DNA from: JANWWM01 sp046719715
GTDB lineage: Bacteria > Bacteroidota > Chlorobiia > Chlorobiales > Thermochlorobacteraceae
Length of the DNA: 24,863 bases
Assembly (NCBI GenBank): GCA_046719715.1
Contig: JBDNCJ010000052.1
Span: 1 to 24,863 of the forward strand
Reading direction: 5' to 3'
In this document: positions 7,771 through 16,264 of the stretch, piece by piece
How the letters are laid out: each line of letters opens with the position of its first letter
Numbering within the stretch: position 1 is the stretch's first letter
The notes under the pieces: model-generated
Seen by the model: only the letters and a program-made list of their open reading frames with translations
Database searches by the model: none
Told to the model about the DNA's origin: nothing
Translations under genes and position numbers: made by a program

Positions 7771-7858
7771 AATGAAACGGAGAGATTGCAGATTGAACAG
7801 ATGAGGCGCAGACTTTTCTTGAAAGAAATCTGTGGGCGTCTGTTCAATCCGTTTCATT
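7771..7858. repeat. Long imperfect palindrome between convergent genes
   Basis: An extended hairpin sits between the stops of rlmI and the acyl-CoA dehydrogenase gene. AATGAAACGG (7771-7780) pairs with CCGTTTCATT (7849-7858), ATTGAACAGA (7792-7801) pairs with TCTGTTCAAT (7839-7848), CGCAGA (7807-7812) pairs with TCTGTG (7829-7834, one G-T), and TTTC (7815-7818) pairs with GAAA (7825-7828). One arm carries an extra 11 bases, so the stem is bulged on one side only. Because it is near-symmetric it could act as a bidirectional terminator or mRNA 3' end. It lacks a long T run, so a dispersed palindromic element is an alternative. Confidence 0.7.
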
Positions 7859-7892
7859 AGCGTCCCAATTTTCAAGATTACACACTGCTAAC

Positions 7893-9047
7893 TTAAGCGC
7901 GTAGCAAGTCGCGCGCAATTACGATGCGTTGTACTTCGCTGGTGCCCTCGTAAATCTCGGTGATTTTGGCGTCGCGCAAGTATCGCTCGACTTCATACTC
8001 TTGCACGTAGCCGTATCCGCCGTGAATTTGAATTGCCTCTAAGGCGGCTTTGACGGAAAGGCGCGAGGCAAAGAGTTTCGCCATGCCCGCTTGACGTGAA
8101 TACTTCAAATGTTGGTCTTTCATCCAAGCGGCTTGAAGCGTTAGGAGTCGTGCGGCGTCGAGTTCGGTCGCCATGTCGGCGAGTTTCATTTGAATGGCTT
8201 GGTGGTCGATAATCATTTTGCCGAAGGAGTGCCGCTCTTTTGCATACTTCAACGCGCGTTCCAGCGAGGCGGCGGAAATGCCGAGTGCCTGTGAAGCAAT
8301 GCCGATTCGTCCGCCGTCCAAACTGCGCATCGCGATTTTGAAGCCTTCGCCTTCGGGTCCGAGCATATTGTCGGCGGGAACGCGGCAGTCTGTAAATCCG
8401 AGCGAGCACGTGTCGCTTGAACGAATGCCGAGTTTTTTTTCCTTCTTCAAAATTTCAAATCCGGGTGTGCCACGCTCGACAATGAAGCAAGAAATCCCGT
8501 GGGCTCTTTTTTCTTTGTTCGTCATTGCGAAGACAAGATAGACTTCACTCGTTGTGCCGTTGGTAATCCAATTTTTCGTGCCGTTGAGAATGTAGTGGTC
8601 GCCATCGCGCACGGCGGTTGTGGTTTGGGCAGTGGCGTCGCTTCCGGCATTGGGTTCAGAGAGGCAGAACGCGCCGATGTAGAGTTTTCCATCTTTCAAC
8701 CCCTTCGCCAGCGGACGCAAGTATTTTTCTTTTTGTTCGGGCGTGCCGTATTCGTTCAGTCCCCAACAGACGAGCGAATTATTGACCGACATAATCACTC
8801 CGACACTGGCGTCGGCTTTTGAAATTTCTTCCATTGCCAACACGTAACTAATCGTATCCATGCCGGCGCCGTCGTATTCAGGTGGCACCATCATGCCGAG
8901 AAAGCCGAGTTCGCCGAGTTTCTGGACAATCTCGTAAGGGAATTCTTCTTTTTCGTCGCGCTCAATGGCGTCTTTGATTTCTTGTTGAGCAAAGTCGCGC
9001 GCGGCTTGTTGAATCATGAGGTGTTCTTCGGTGAGTGTGAAATTCAT
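7893..9047 (-). CDS. Acyl-CoA dehydrogenase (short/branched-chain type)
   Basis: A 384-residue FAD enzyme, the usual length for the soluble family. It should form the 2,3-double bond of a short or branched acyl-CoA and pass electrons to an electron-transfer flavoprotein. Visible motifs are the N-terminal helical domain, the flavin/substrate loop AFCLSEPNAGSDA, WITNG, and the C-terminal signature QIHGGYGYVQEYEVERYLRDA. Glu367 in IYEGTSE occupies the catalytic-base position of short-chain and butyryl-CoA dehydrogenases. Chain-length preference cannot be set from sequence alone. The gene lies 84 bases behind a TPR kinase on the same strand, so it may be the last gene of that transcript or have its own promoter. 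No etfAB is nearby. Confidence 0.92.
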   Translation of the reverse strand: MNFTLTEEHLMIQQAARDFAQQEIKDAIERDEKEEFPYEIVQKLGELGFLGMMVPPEYDGAGMDTISYVLAMEEISKADASVGVIMSVNNSLVCWGLNEYGTPEQKEKYLRPLAKGLKDGKLYIGAFCLSEPNAGSDATAQTTTAVRDGDHYILNGTKNWITNGTTSEVYLVFAMTNKEKRAHGISCFIVERGTPGFEILKKEKKLGIRSSDTCSLGFTDCRVPADNMLGPEGEGFKIAMRSLDGGRIGIASQALGISAASLERALKYAKERHSFGKMIIDHQAIQMKLADMATELDAARLLTLQAAWMKDQHLKYSRQAGMAKLFASRLSVKAALEAIQIHGGYGYVQEYEVERYLRDAKITEIYEGTSEVQRIVIARDLLRA

Positions 9048-9131
9048 TGTCGTAGAAATTGAAAGGTGATTAAAAACTTCAAGATGAATTGCGAACTAAG
9101 ATAGAAGTTCCGCGAGGAAATTCGAAATAGA

Positions 9132-11207
9132 TTACTGCATAGGCAGTTCGATGATGAATGTCGAGCCTTTGTCTTTGCCTTCTGATTCTGCCCAAATTTT
9201 TCCGCTGTGCAGTTCCACCAATTTTTTGACGATGGAAAGCCCAAGCCCTGTGGAACTTTCGCCGCCTGTGGGCTTTGCCGATAGGCGTTGAAATTTTCCG
9301 AACAGTTTTTTCATATCGTCTTCCGTCAAGCCTTGTCCTTCATCTTGAACAGAGACGCGCACTGCACTTTGCGTTGAATCACTTTGTGTGGCTACCCGCT
9401 CAATTCTGACTGTAATGCTTTTTCTTTTTGGCGTGTATTTAATGGCGTTGCTGATTAAGTTTTCAAAAATTTGTTTGAGTAATTCTAAATCGCCTCGCAC
9501 GACATATTCTTCGGCAGGCTCAAATAACAGCGTTTGCGATTTTTGAGCGGCAAGGTGTGAGAGTTGCTCGTTAATGATTTTTTTGATGCACTCGGTCAGA
9601 TTTACAGTTTCTCTCTTCATCTCGAAGTTCATCATCTCATACTTTGCGTCACTCAAAAGTGTATTGAGAAGGTTGAGCATCCGCTCAGCAGAGCGACGCA
9701 CCACAGTTGCATGTGATACAACCGTTTCATCTGTGCCGTATTCCAAAATCAGTTCTGAAAATCCCATGATCGATTGCAGGGGATTTTTCAAGTCGTGCGC
9801 CGCAATCGCAAGGAGTTCAGTTTTGAATTGATTGGCTTTAACGAGTTCGACATTTTCCAGACGGTATTTTTCTGCTTCGAGTTTGCGGAGTTCGGATTCT
9901 TTTTTTGCTTTTTCGGATTCGTAAGCAATGCTCAAATTTTGGATTCGCTTTTCGCTTTCCTCGCTTTTGATTTCCTGTTCAGCGGCGTGAAATCGCTTGT
10001 AATAATCCAGCGCGTTTAACGCATCACCTTTTTGCTCATAAATTTGAGAGAGGGCTTGATACGCTTCGACAAGCACACCTTTGGCTTTGACGTCCCGAGC
10101 AATTTCAACAGCCTGATTGAGATATTGCAGTGCCGTATCCAAATTGAACTGTTCAAATTTTTTTTCGGCGAAAAGTTTTGAGGCAGTAATCAAGCACGAG
10201 GCTTGACTACTTTTATCGCCCATCATTTTAACCATTTCTAAACTCTCACTCACCGCCTTATATGCATCGTCGTAGCGCGCTTGCTTGATGTAGAGTTCTG
10301 CGATGTTGACTAATGTATGAGCAATGCCTTGTCGGTCAAGAATTTGGCGTTTGATGCATAAACTTTCTTGATAGGCTGATAATGCGTTTTGATAATCGTT
10401 GATGGAAGCATACACATTGCCCAAGTTGTTGAGCGTAAGTGCGTAGCTCCAACGGTTGCCAGAGCGTTCTTCAAACTTCAAACAGTTTTGATAGTTTTCA
10501 ATGGCTTTTTGATACTCGCCCAATCGCTCATAAATGAGTCCAATGCCGTTATATACAACGTTCATTCCTTGCTCGTCATTGATTTCTTGATAGGTTTTCA
10601 AGGCTTTGAATTGATAGTCAAGCGCGTTTGCATAGTCGCCGAGGGCGTAGTAGTTGTTGCCGATGTTTGTGTAGGAATTGGCTTCGCCACGCTTGTCGCC
10701 ACTTTCAATTCGAATCTCTAAACTTTGATTGCAGTAATTCATTGAGCGGGCATAATCCGAAAGATGATGATAGACCGTGCCGATGTTGTTGAGCAAAGAG
10801 GCAAGTGATTTTTTATCATCCAAAAACCGACTCTGCTCCAAGCCTTTTTCGTACATCTCCAAGGCGACGTCATATTCGCCTTTGAAAAACGCAACGCTCC
10901 CCAATATGCGAAATGCATTCGCGATTGTTTTGTAGTCATTGACCTTCTTAGCGACGGCGAGCGTGCGCAATGCGACTTGACTTGCCTTTTCAAATTCCGA
11001 TAAACGCTGGTAGGCGGTGCTTTGCAGGCTCAAACATCGCGATAAAATTTTGAAGTAAGTCCTCTCGTCGGAGCACTGTCCGTTGAGCAACGTCTCTGCG
11101 CTCAGAAGCATGGCTAAGGCTTCTTTCGGCTCTTTGAGATAAAGGGCGTTTGCTTTATCACAGAGCAACTCCGCTTCGCGAATGGCGTTGTCGTCGTGGT
11201 TTAGCAT
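9132..11207 (-). CDS. Soluble TPR-repeat sensor histidine kinase (first of pair)
   Basis: A 691-residue protein without membrane segments. Residues about 30-400 are a run of 40-residue TPR units (for example NNIGTVYHHLSDYARSMNY, NIGNNYYALGDYANALDY), a likely protein- or peptide-binding sensor. A charged helical linker (about 405-460) leads to the HisKA domain with His471 in AAHDLKNP. The HATPase domain follows, with the N box ENLISNAIKY, the G1-type DEGQGL, the F box FGKFQRL and the G2-type GLGLSIVKKL. It has no receiver domain, and no response regulator lies nearby, so its partner is unknown. It starts 11 bases after the second kinase gene and was probably made by duplication; the last part is nearly identical to that gene. 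Confidence 0.88.
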   Translation of the reverse strand: MLNHDDNAIREAELLCDKANALYLKEPKEALAMLLSAETLLNGQCSDERTYFKILSRCLSLQSTAYQRLSEFEKASQVALRTLAVAKKVNDYKTIANAFRILGSVAFFKGEYDVALEMYEKGLEQSRFLDDKKSLASLLNNIGTVYHHLSDYARSMNYCNQSLEIRIESGDKRGEANSYTNIGNNYYALGDYANALDYQFKALKTYQEINDEQGMNVVYNGIGLIYERLGEYQKAIENYQNCLKFEERSGNRWSYALTLNNLGNVYASINDYQNALSAYQESLCIKRQILDRQGIAHTLVNIAELYIKQARYDDAYKAVSESLEMVKMMGDKSSQASCLITASKLFAEKKFEQFNLDTALQYLNQAVEIARDVKAKGVLVEAYQALSQIYEQKGDALNALDYYKRFHAAEQEIKSEESEKRIQNLSIAYESEKAKKESELRKLEAEKYRLENVELVKANQFKTELLAIAAHDLKNPLQSIMGFSELILEYGTDETVVSHATVVRRSAERMLNLLNTLLSDAKYEMMNFEMKRETVNLTECIKKIINEQLSHLAAQKSQTLLFEPAEEYVVRGDLELLKQIFENLISNAIKYTPKRKSITVRIERVATQSDSTQSAVRVSVQDEGQGLTEDDMKKLFGKFQRLSAKPTGGESSTGLGLSIVKKLVELHSGKIWAESEGKDKGSTFIIELPMQ

Positions 11208-11218
11208 ATTTTTATGGT

Positions 11219-13054
11219 TTATTCATTTGGCACTGCGGCGAGTTCAACCGTGAAGGTTGCGCCTTTGTTTTTGCCTTCTGATTCTGCCCAAATTTTTCCG
11301 CCGTGCAATTCCACTAATTTCTTGACGATGGAAAGTCCAAGCCCCGTTGAACTTTCTCCGCCTGTTGGCTTGGCAGAAAGGCGTTGAAATTTTCCGAAGA
11401 GTTTTTTCATGTCGTCTTCGGTTAAGCCTTGTCCTTCATCTTGAACCGAAAATCGCGCATTGCCTTTTTCGTCTCGCGCTACCGTTACGCGAATCGTTTT
11501 TTCGTGCGGCGAGTATTTAATGGCATTTCCAATCAAGTTCTCGACGACTTCCTTCATACGCTCCACATCGATGCTGACGATGCAATCCTCTTCAATGCTC
11601 AATTCCAGTTTTTGATGTTTGGCTTCCGCCGTCAAGTAAAAGTTTTCGCTGGTGTGTTGAACCAGCAAGCCCAAGTCGGTGTTGCGTCGGTTCAATTCCA
11701 ATTTGCCGGCATCGATTGCCGCCGTTTGCAGAAGGTCTTGAATTAAGCCAAGCATTTTTTGCGAAGCGCGTCGGATTAAGGAGGCTTTTCTGTTGATAGC
11801 GTCGAGTTGCTTGGATTCTTCGCCAATCAAATCGGCGAAGCCCATGATGGTTTGAAGCGGGTTTTTAAGGTCGTGCGCCGCGATGCCCAGCAGTTCGGTT
11901 TTGAGTTGATTAGCTTGTTGAAGTTCTTCGTTAAGGCGAGCGAGGTCTTCGTTTTTCAAGCGATAGAGTTCGGCTTCGCGTTGCGATTTATCCAATTCGT
12001 ATTTGAGCGTGAGTTTCTTGGTTTTTTCTTCGGATTGCTCGAGCAAGAGCGTTTTTTCAAGTTCATGAAATCTGACGAAATGCTCGTAGGCTTTTTGATA
12101 ATCGCCGAACTCGCGATAGGCGTCGGAGAGCAACTGTTGCGTTTGCTTCTCAATCGGTTTGGCTCCAATGGCTTGCGCGATAACTAAACTTTCCATCAAA
12201 TACGATATAGCCTGCTCATACTCTTTATTTGAGAACAACGCATGTCCAATAGCTTGAAAGGTATGCGCTTCGCCGCTTTTATCGCCCATTGCTCTGCGCC
12301 GCTCTAAACTTTTTTTCATCATCTCCAAGCCTTTTTCGGTATCGCCTAAGTCAAAGTATGCCGCGCCAGCATTGAGAAGCGAGATGCTGAGTTCCCGCTC
12401 TTGATGGGTTCGCTCCCGAACTTCAAGCGACTGCAAGAAATACTCGAGGGCTTTTTGCTTTTCGTTGTTGTAGTAATGAATCGTGCCGATGTTACTCAAA
12501 ACCGTTCCCCACTCCAAGTAAAGGTCGCCGGCTTTGGCAAGTTCTAAGGCTTGCTCATAGAACTCTCGCGCTTTATCCAAGTTTCCCATCGTTTGATACA
12601 GACCGCCGATATTGATCAGCGTGCCGCACTGCTGAACCTTGTCGTTCATTTGCAGATTGATTGCCAGCGTCGACATATAGGCTTCCATTGCCTTTCCATA
12701 CTCGCCCAATTTCCAATACACCAAGCCTTTATTGGAGAGCACGCTTGCGTGCCCGCGCACGTCTTGAATGGTTTGAAACCAATTTGAAGACTCGTTCAGA
12801 TGGCTGATCGACTCTTGATAATCGCCGCGATTGTATGCAAAAACGCCCTTGTTTCTGAACGCCGACGCCATTCCTACGCGGTGGCGCAAGCGCATCGCAC
12901 GCGATAAGGCTTCATCGGATAAGGCTTCCGCCCGCTCCATATCCTTTGAGCGCAGATGATAGGCGAGGTCGTTCATCAAGTCGATTCGCTCCCGCTCATC
13001 ACTTGCTTGTGCAAGGCGCGCTTCAAGCGATTGGATTTTCTCGTCAGGGCTCAT
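11219..13054 (-). CDS. Soluble TPR-repeat sensor histidine kinase (second of pair)
   Basis: A 611-residue cytosolic kinase starting MSPDEKIQSLEARLAQ. The frame is open to 13141, but that would add 29 unlike residues and overlap the LOG gene by 74 bases; the ATG at 13054 lies 13 bases past the LOG stop. About eight TPR units (for example NIGGLYQTMGNLDKAREFYEQ, NIGTIHYYNNEKQKALEYF) fill residues 25-315. A coiled-coil-like linker (335-385, EEKTKKLTLKYELDKSQREAELY) leads to HisKA with His394 in AAHDLKNP. An HATPase domain follows with ENLIGNAIKY, DEGQGL and GLGLSIVKK. Signal and response regulator are unknown. It belongs to the pabA-LOG-kinase-kinase transcript. Confidence 0.88.
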   Translation of the reverse strand: MSPDEKIQSLEARLAQASDERERIDLMNDLAYHLRSKDMERAEALSDEALSRAMRLRHRVGMASAFRNKGVFAYNRGDYQESISHLNESSNWFQTIQDVRGHASVLSNKGLVYWKLGEYGKAMEAYMSTLAINLQMNDKVQQCGTLINIGGLYQTMGNLDKAREFYEQALELAKAGDLYLEWGTVLSNIGTIHYYNNEKQKALEYFLQSLEVRERTHQERELSISLLNAGAAYFDLGDTEKGLEMMKKSLERRRAMGDKSGEAHTFQAIGHALFSNKEYEQAISYLMESLVIAQAIGAKPIEKQTQQLLSDAYREFGDYQKAYEHFVRFHELEKTLLLEQSEEKTKKLTLKYELDKSQREAELYRLKNEDLARLNEELQQANQLKTELLGIAAHDLKNPLQTIMGFADLIGEESKQLDAINRKASLIRRASQKMLGLIQDLLQTAAIDAGKLELNRRNTDLGLLVQHTSENFYLTAEAKHQKLELSIEEDCIVSIDVERMKEVVENLIGNAIKYSPHEKTIRVTVARDEKGNARFSVQDEGQGLTEDDMKKLFGKFQRLSAKPTGGESSTGLGLSIVKKLVELHGGKIWAESEGKNKGATFTVELAAVPNE

Positions 13055-13067
13055 GATGACGGCGACG

Positions 13068-13868
13068 TTAAAAATTCGGCGTGTATCGATTTTCTGGATA
13101 AAACTGCTTGATAATCTCCATCGCTTCTTCGGGCGAATCAACGAGGAAAATAAAGTCCATATCGTTTTCGCCGATGTAGCGATGCTCTTCCATCAACGTT
13201 TTTTTAATCCACTTCCATAAATCGCCCCAGAAGTCTTTGCCAATCAAGATGACGGGGAACATGGTGATTTTCTGCGTTTGAATCAGCGTAATGGCTTCAA
13301 AAAATTCGTCCATTGTGCCGTATCCGCCGGGCATAACGATGAAGGCTTGCGAGTATTTGACGAACATGACTTTTCGGACAAAGAAGTAATCGAACCAAAT
13401 CAGCCGTTCTTTGTCGATGTACGGATTGGCTTCTTGCTCAAAGGGCAGAACGATGTTCAAGCCGACGGAAACGCCGCCCGCTTTTTTCGCGCCTTTATTG
13501 CCCGCTTCCATAATGCCCGGTCCACCACCCGTGATGACGCCAAGCCCGTGCGCCGCCAAAAGTTCCGCCATTCGTTCCGCCATTTTGTAATGCTTATCGT
13601 TCGGCTTGACGCGCGCCGAACCGAAGATGGCAACCGACGGACCGGCTTCCGCCATTTTCTCAAAGCCTGTAACGAACTCCGCCATGATGCGAAAGATGCG
13701 CCACCCGTCGTGGCTCAAATCCGCCCATTTTTCCATTTTGCTTCTGAGCGATTCCGATGCCTTCTCTGCGGCATTGACCACCTTAGGCGGCGCACCATTG
13801 CTCTTTTTGAGCACGACGTTGCCCGTCCTTGAAAACTTCGTTACCGTTTTTTTCTTCGTGCTTTTCAT
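13068..13868 (-). CDS. LOG-family (TIGR00730) nucleotide-specific phosphoribohydrolase-like protein
   Basis: A 266-residue Rossmann-fold protein. The defining motifs are GGGPGIME (114-121) and PGGYGTMDE (180-188), with the conserved Arg166-Lys167 pair between them. Characterised LOG proteins cleave the N-glycosidic bond of nucleoside 5'-monophosphates, including AMP and cytokinin nucleotides; the native substrate in most bacteria is unclear. The first 45 residues are Lys-rich and look disordered, an extension beyond the core domain. The start overlaps the pabA stop as ATGA, a sign of translational coupling, and the second kinase starts 13 bases after its stop. Why it travels with pabA and kinases is not evident. 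Confidence 0.85.
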   Translation of the reverse strand: MKSTKKKTVTKFSRTGNVVLKKSNGAPPKVVNAAEKASESLRSKMEKWADLSHDGWRIFRIMAEFVTGFEKMAEAGPSVAIFGSARVKPNDKHYKMAERMAELLAAHGLGVITGGGPGIMEAGNKGAKKAGGVSVGLNIVLPFEQEANPYIDKERLIWFDYFFVRKVMFVKYSQAFIVMPGGYGTMDEFFEAITLIQTQKITMFPVILIGKDFWGDLWKWIKKTLMEEHRYIGENDMDFIFLVDSPEEAMEIIKQFYPENRYTPNF

Positions 13869-14440
13869 CTTTGGCGTTCAATGGTTAGAAAGTTTTTTAG
13901 GATTTTTTTGCCTTCAGCAGTCATAATCGATTCGGGGTGAAATTGCACGCCGTAAAGTTTCCTTTCTTTGGATTCCAATCCCATAATAATTCCGTCGTCT
14001 GTCCACGCCGTCACGGATAGGCTTTCGGGCAAGGTCTCTTTCTCCACAATGAGCGAGTGATAGCGCGTTGCCTCAAAGGGATTTTCAACCCCTTCAAACA
14101 AACCTGCGACACAATGCTGAACTTTTGAAACTTTGCCGTGCATCGGTTTCGGAGCGCGCACCACTCTTCCGCCTAAGGCTTGCCCAATGGATTGATGCCC
14201 TAAGCAAACGCCGAGAATCGGAATCCGCGATTGAAATCGCTCAATGACGCCAAGCGAAATGCCCGCTTCATTCGGCGTGCAAGGACCGGGCGAAATGACG
14301 ATTTTTTCAGGCTGTTTTTGTTCAATCTCATCGAGCGTTAGTTCGTCGTTGCGATAAACTTCCATTTCCGCGCCGAGTTCGCCGAAGTATTGAACTAAGT
14401 TGTATGTGAATGAATCGTAGTTATCAATGACGAGCAACAT
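13865..14440 (-). CDS. pabA: Anthranilate/aminodeoxychorismate synthase glutaminase subunit
   Basis: A 191-residue class I glutamine amidotransferase that supplies ammonia to the chorismate-binding partner for tryptophan or folate synthesis. The triad is Cys79 in GVCLGHQ, His168 and Glu170 in QFHPES. PGPCTP (51-56), the oxyanion-site GPG-type loop, and the opening LLVIDNYDSFTYNL are typical of PabA/TrpG. Many bacteria use one such subunit for both pathways, and sequence alone does not decide. No pabB or trpE lies nearby, so the partner is encoded elsewhere. It heads the minus-strand cluster and its promoter must lie in the 193-base region shared with the divergent photolyase. Confidence 0.9.
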   Translation of the reverse strand: MLLVIDNYDSFTYNLVQYFGELGAEMEVYRNDELTLDEIEQKQPEKIVISPGPCTPNEAGISLGVIERFQSRIPILGVCLGHQSIGQALGGRVVRAPKPMHGKVSKVQHCVAGLFEGVENPFEATRYHSLIVEKETLPESLSVTAWTDDGIIMGLESKERKLYGVQFHPESIMTAEGKKILKNFLTIERQR

Positions 14441-14633
14441 GGCTGGCTTACTGTTTTTGAAGACAATTGGAATTTACACAACATTTCCGCCGATTAGAAC
14501 ATCAGGTTCTTGATGTCGATTTTTTCAAACGCTCTCTTGCAAACCTCTCTCGCGTCGCACAGGAGGCGTGTTTCGGTGCTATATTCACATAAATTTTTTC
14601 GCACACCTTTTTTCAATTAAACCGCCGTTTGAA

Positions 14634-16070
14634 TTGAACCGCATTATTGTTTGGCATCGGCGCGACTTGCGCACGCACGATAACGCCGCACTTTCCAACG
14701 CGCTCAAAGAAACCGCCGACGTCGTTCCGCTCTTCATTTTCGCCGACGATATTTTGAAACAACGCAACGACTTCTCGCCCGCATGCGTCAAGTTCATGAC
14801 CGAATCGCTCAACGATTTAGCCTTGCAATATGAACGCATTGGCGGCAAACTCATTCTTCGGCGCGGCGTATTCCTTGACGTTCTACGCGAAGTTGTGCGC
14901 GACAGTGAAGCGCGTGCGATTTATTTCAATGAAGATTACGAACCCGACGCCAAAGCCCGCGACAGTGCGGTGATTGAAACCTTCATCAAACAAGGCTTGC
15001 AAGTCAAAGCCTTCAAAGACCAAGCCCTTTTTGCTAAACAAGAAATTCTCACCAAGCAAGGCAAGCCCTACACCGTCTTCACGCCTTACAAAAAAGCATG
15101 GCTCTTGCAAGCGCATCTGATTCCTAAACCGGTTTCCGCGCCCACGCGCTTGACAACGCCCACGATAAACTCGCTTCCGCCGCTCACAAACGACGAACTC
15201 GGATTTCCATGCTCACAGCAGTTGCTCGTCAAAGGCGGCTCAACGCACGGCGAAGCCCAACTCGAAGCGTTTCTTTCGGAGACAATTCGTCGCTACAAGC
15301 AAGACCGAGACTTCCCTTGCCTAAACGGCACAAGCCTGCTTTCGGCACACTTGCGTTTTGGCACCGTCAGCGTCCGCGCGATTGTTCACCGTGCCTTTTC
15401 ACTTTTGGAAGACGCCAAACACGAGACGGAAAAAGTTAGCATTGAGACGTTCGTAAGCGAACTCATCTGGCGCGACTTTTACTTTCAGATTTTGGAACAC
15501 TTCCCCGTCGTTGAAAAAGAAAGTTTTCAGCCGCCGTTTCGAAATTTGCGCTGGGAAAATCGCGACGATTACTTTGAAGCGTGGAAGTCGGGCAAAACGG
15601 GTTTTCCGATTGTCGATGCCGCGATGCGCCAACTCAATCAAACGGGCTGGATGCATAACCGCTTGCGCATGATTGTTGCCAGTTTTCTCACCAAAGATTT
15701 GCTCATTGATTGGCGATGGGGCGAGCAATACTTTATGCAAACGCTTGTTGACGGCGATATGGCGGCAAACAACGGCGGTTGGCAATGGAGTGCAAGCACC
15801 GGCACCGACGCGCAACCCTATTTCAGAATTTTCAATCCCGCTTCGCAGTCGCAAAAATTTGACCCGCACGGCAAGTTCATCAAAGCCTTCGTGCCCGAAC
15901 TTCGCGCCGTTCCTGAAAAGTATATTCACGCGCCGCATGAACTGCTCAAAAAGTCGCCGCTTTTGGCGAAAGAACTTGGCGTTGAACTTGGAAAAGATTA
16001 TCCCTTTCCGATTATTGACCATGCCGAACGGCGCGAGAAAGCCCTTGCAATGTTCAAATCGGCGAAGTAG
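14634..16070 (+). CDS. phrB: Class I deoxyribodipyrimidine (CPD) photolyase
   Basis: A 478-residue protein when started at the TTG at 14634, giving the family's normal beginning NRIIVWHRRDLRTHDNAAL. It repairs UV-made cyclobutane pyrimidine dimers using FADH- and blue light. Residues 1-130 form the antenna-binding alpha/beta domain; the rest is the FAD domain with TSLLSAHLRFG, ELIWRDFY (Glu276, Trp279), GWMHNRLRMI and DGDMAANNGGWQWSASTGTD. The Trp307, Trp360 and Trp385 positions match the E. coli electron-transfer triad, so it is probably a working photolyase and not a degenerate cryptochrome. The frame is open up to a GTG at 14568 that sits one base after AGGAGG, so the true start is uncertain. 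It is divergent from pabA. Confidence 0.9.
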   Translation: MNRIIVWHRRDLRTHDNAALSNALKETADVVPLFIFADDILKQRNDFSPACVKFMTESLNDLALQYERIGGKLILRRGVFLDVLREVVRDSEARAIYFNEDYEPDAKARDSAVIETFIKQGLQVKAFKDQALFAKQEILTKQGKPYTVFTPYKKAWLLQAHLIPKPVSAPTRLTTPTINSLPPLTNDELGFPCSQQLLVKGGSTHGEAQLEAFLSETIRRYKQDRDFPCLNGTSLLSAHLRFGTVSVRAIVHRAFSLLEDAKHETEKVSIETFVSELIWRDFYFQILEHFPVVEKESFQPPFRNLRWENRDDYFEAWKSGKTGFPIVDAAMRQLNQTGWMHNRLRMIVASFLTKDLLIDWRWGEQYFMQTLVDGDMAANNGGWQWSASTGTDAQPYFRIFNPASQSQKFDPHGKFIKAFVPELRAVPEKYIHAPHELLKKSPLLAKELGVELGKDYPFPIIDHAERREKALAMFKSAK

Positions 16071-16178
16071 CCTTTTATACTCATATTTTATGTTGCGTTT
16101 GAAGGGTTCAAAATTTTGAGGCGTGGATTCTTCGCCTTCACTTTCTTCAGGGTCGGAACGACCGCGTCCGAAAAAGCC

Positions 16179-16206
16179 CGTCATTCCGAGCGAAGTGAGG
16201 AGTCTA
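16179..16206. repeat. Dispersed-repeat-like intergenic sequence
   Basis: Between phrB and ftsX lies a stretch containing CATTCCGAGCGAAGTGAGG (16182-16200) with CGT before it and AGTCTA after it. I recognise this as a motif that recurs in intergenic regions of many unrelated bacterial genomes, usually as one arm of a larger repeated element. Only one copy is in this window, so repetition within this genome is not shown. A GGTCG/CGACC hairpin with a GAA loop lies just upstream at 16151-16163. Confidence 0.5.
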
Positions 16207-16264
16207 TATTCAACATCATTCGGTCGCACGGCTTTTCTACGCAACATCAACCTTGTTTAGAACG

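Noticed and set aside
14499..14525. Small hairpin (ACATCA/TGATGT) plus T run between pabA and phrB
   Set aside because: A 6-pair AT-rich stem is weak, and the same bases can pair another way (AGAAC/GTTCT). It could be a phrB leader attenuator but the evidence is too thin to call.
15399..16250. A 283-codon open frame on the minus strand
   Set aside because: It is opposite the photolyase FAD domain and the repeat-like region. The peptide RLLTSLGMTG at its start is the usual translation of that repeat, not a gene.
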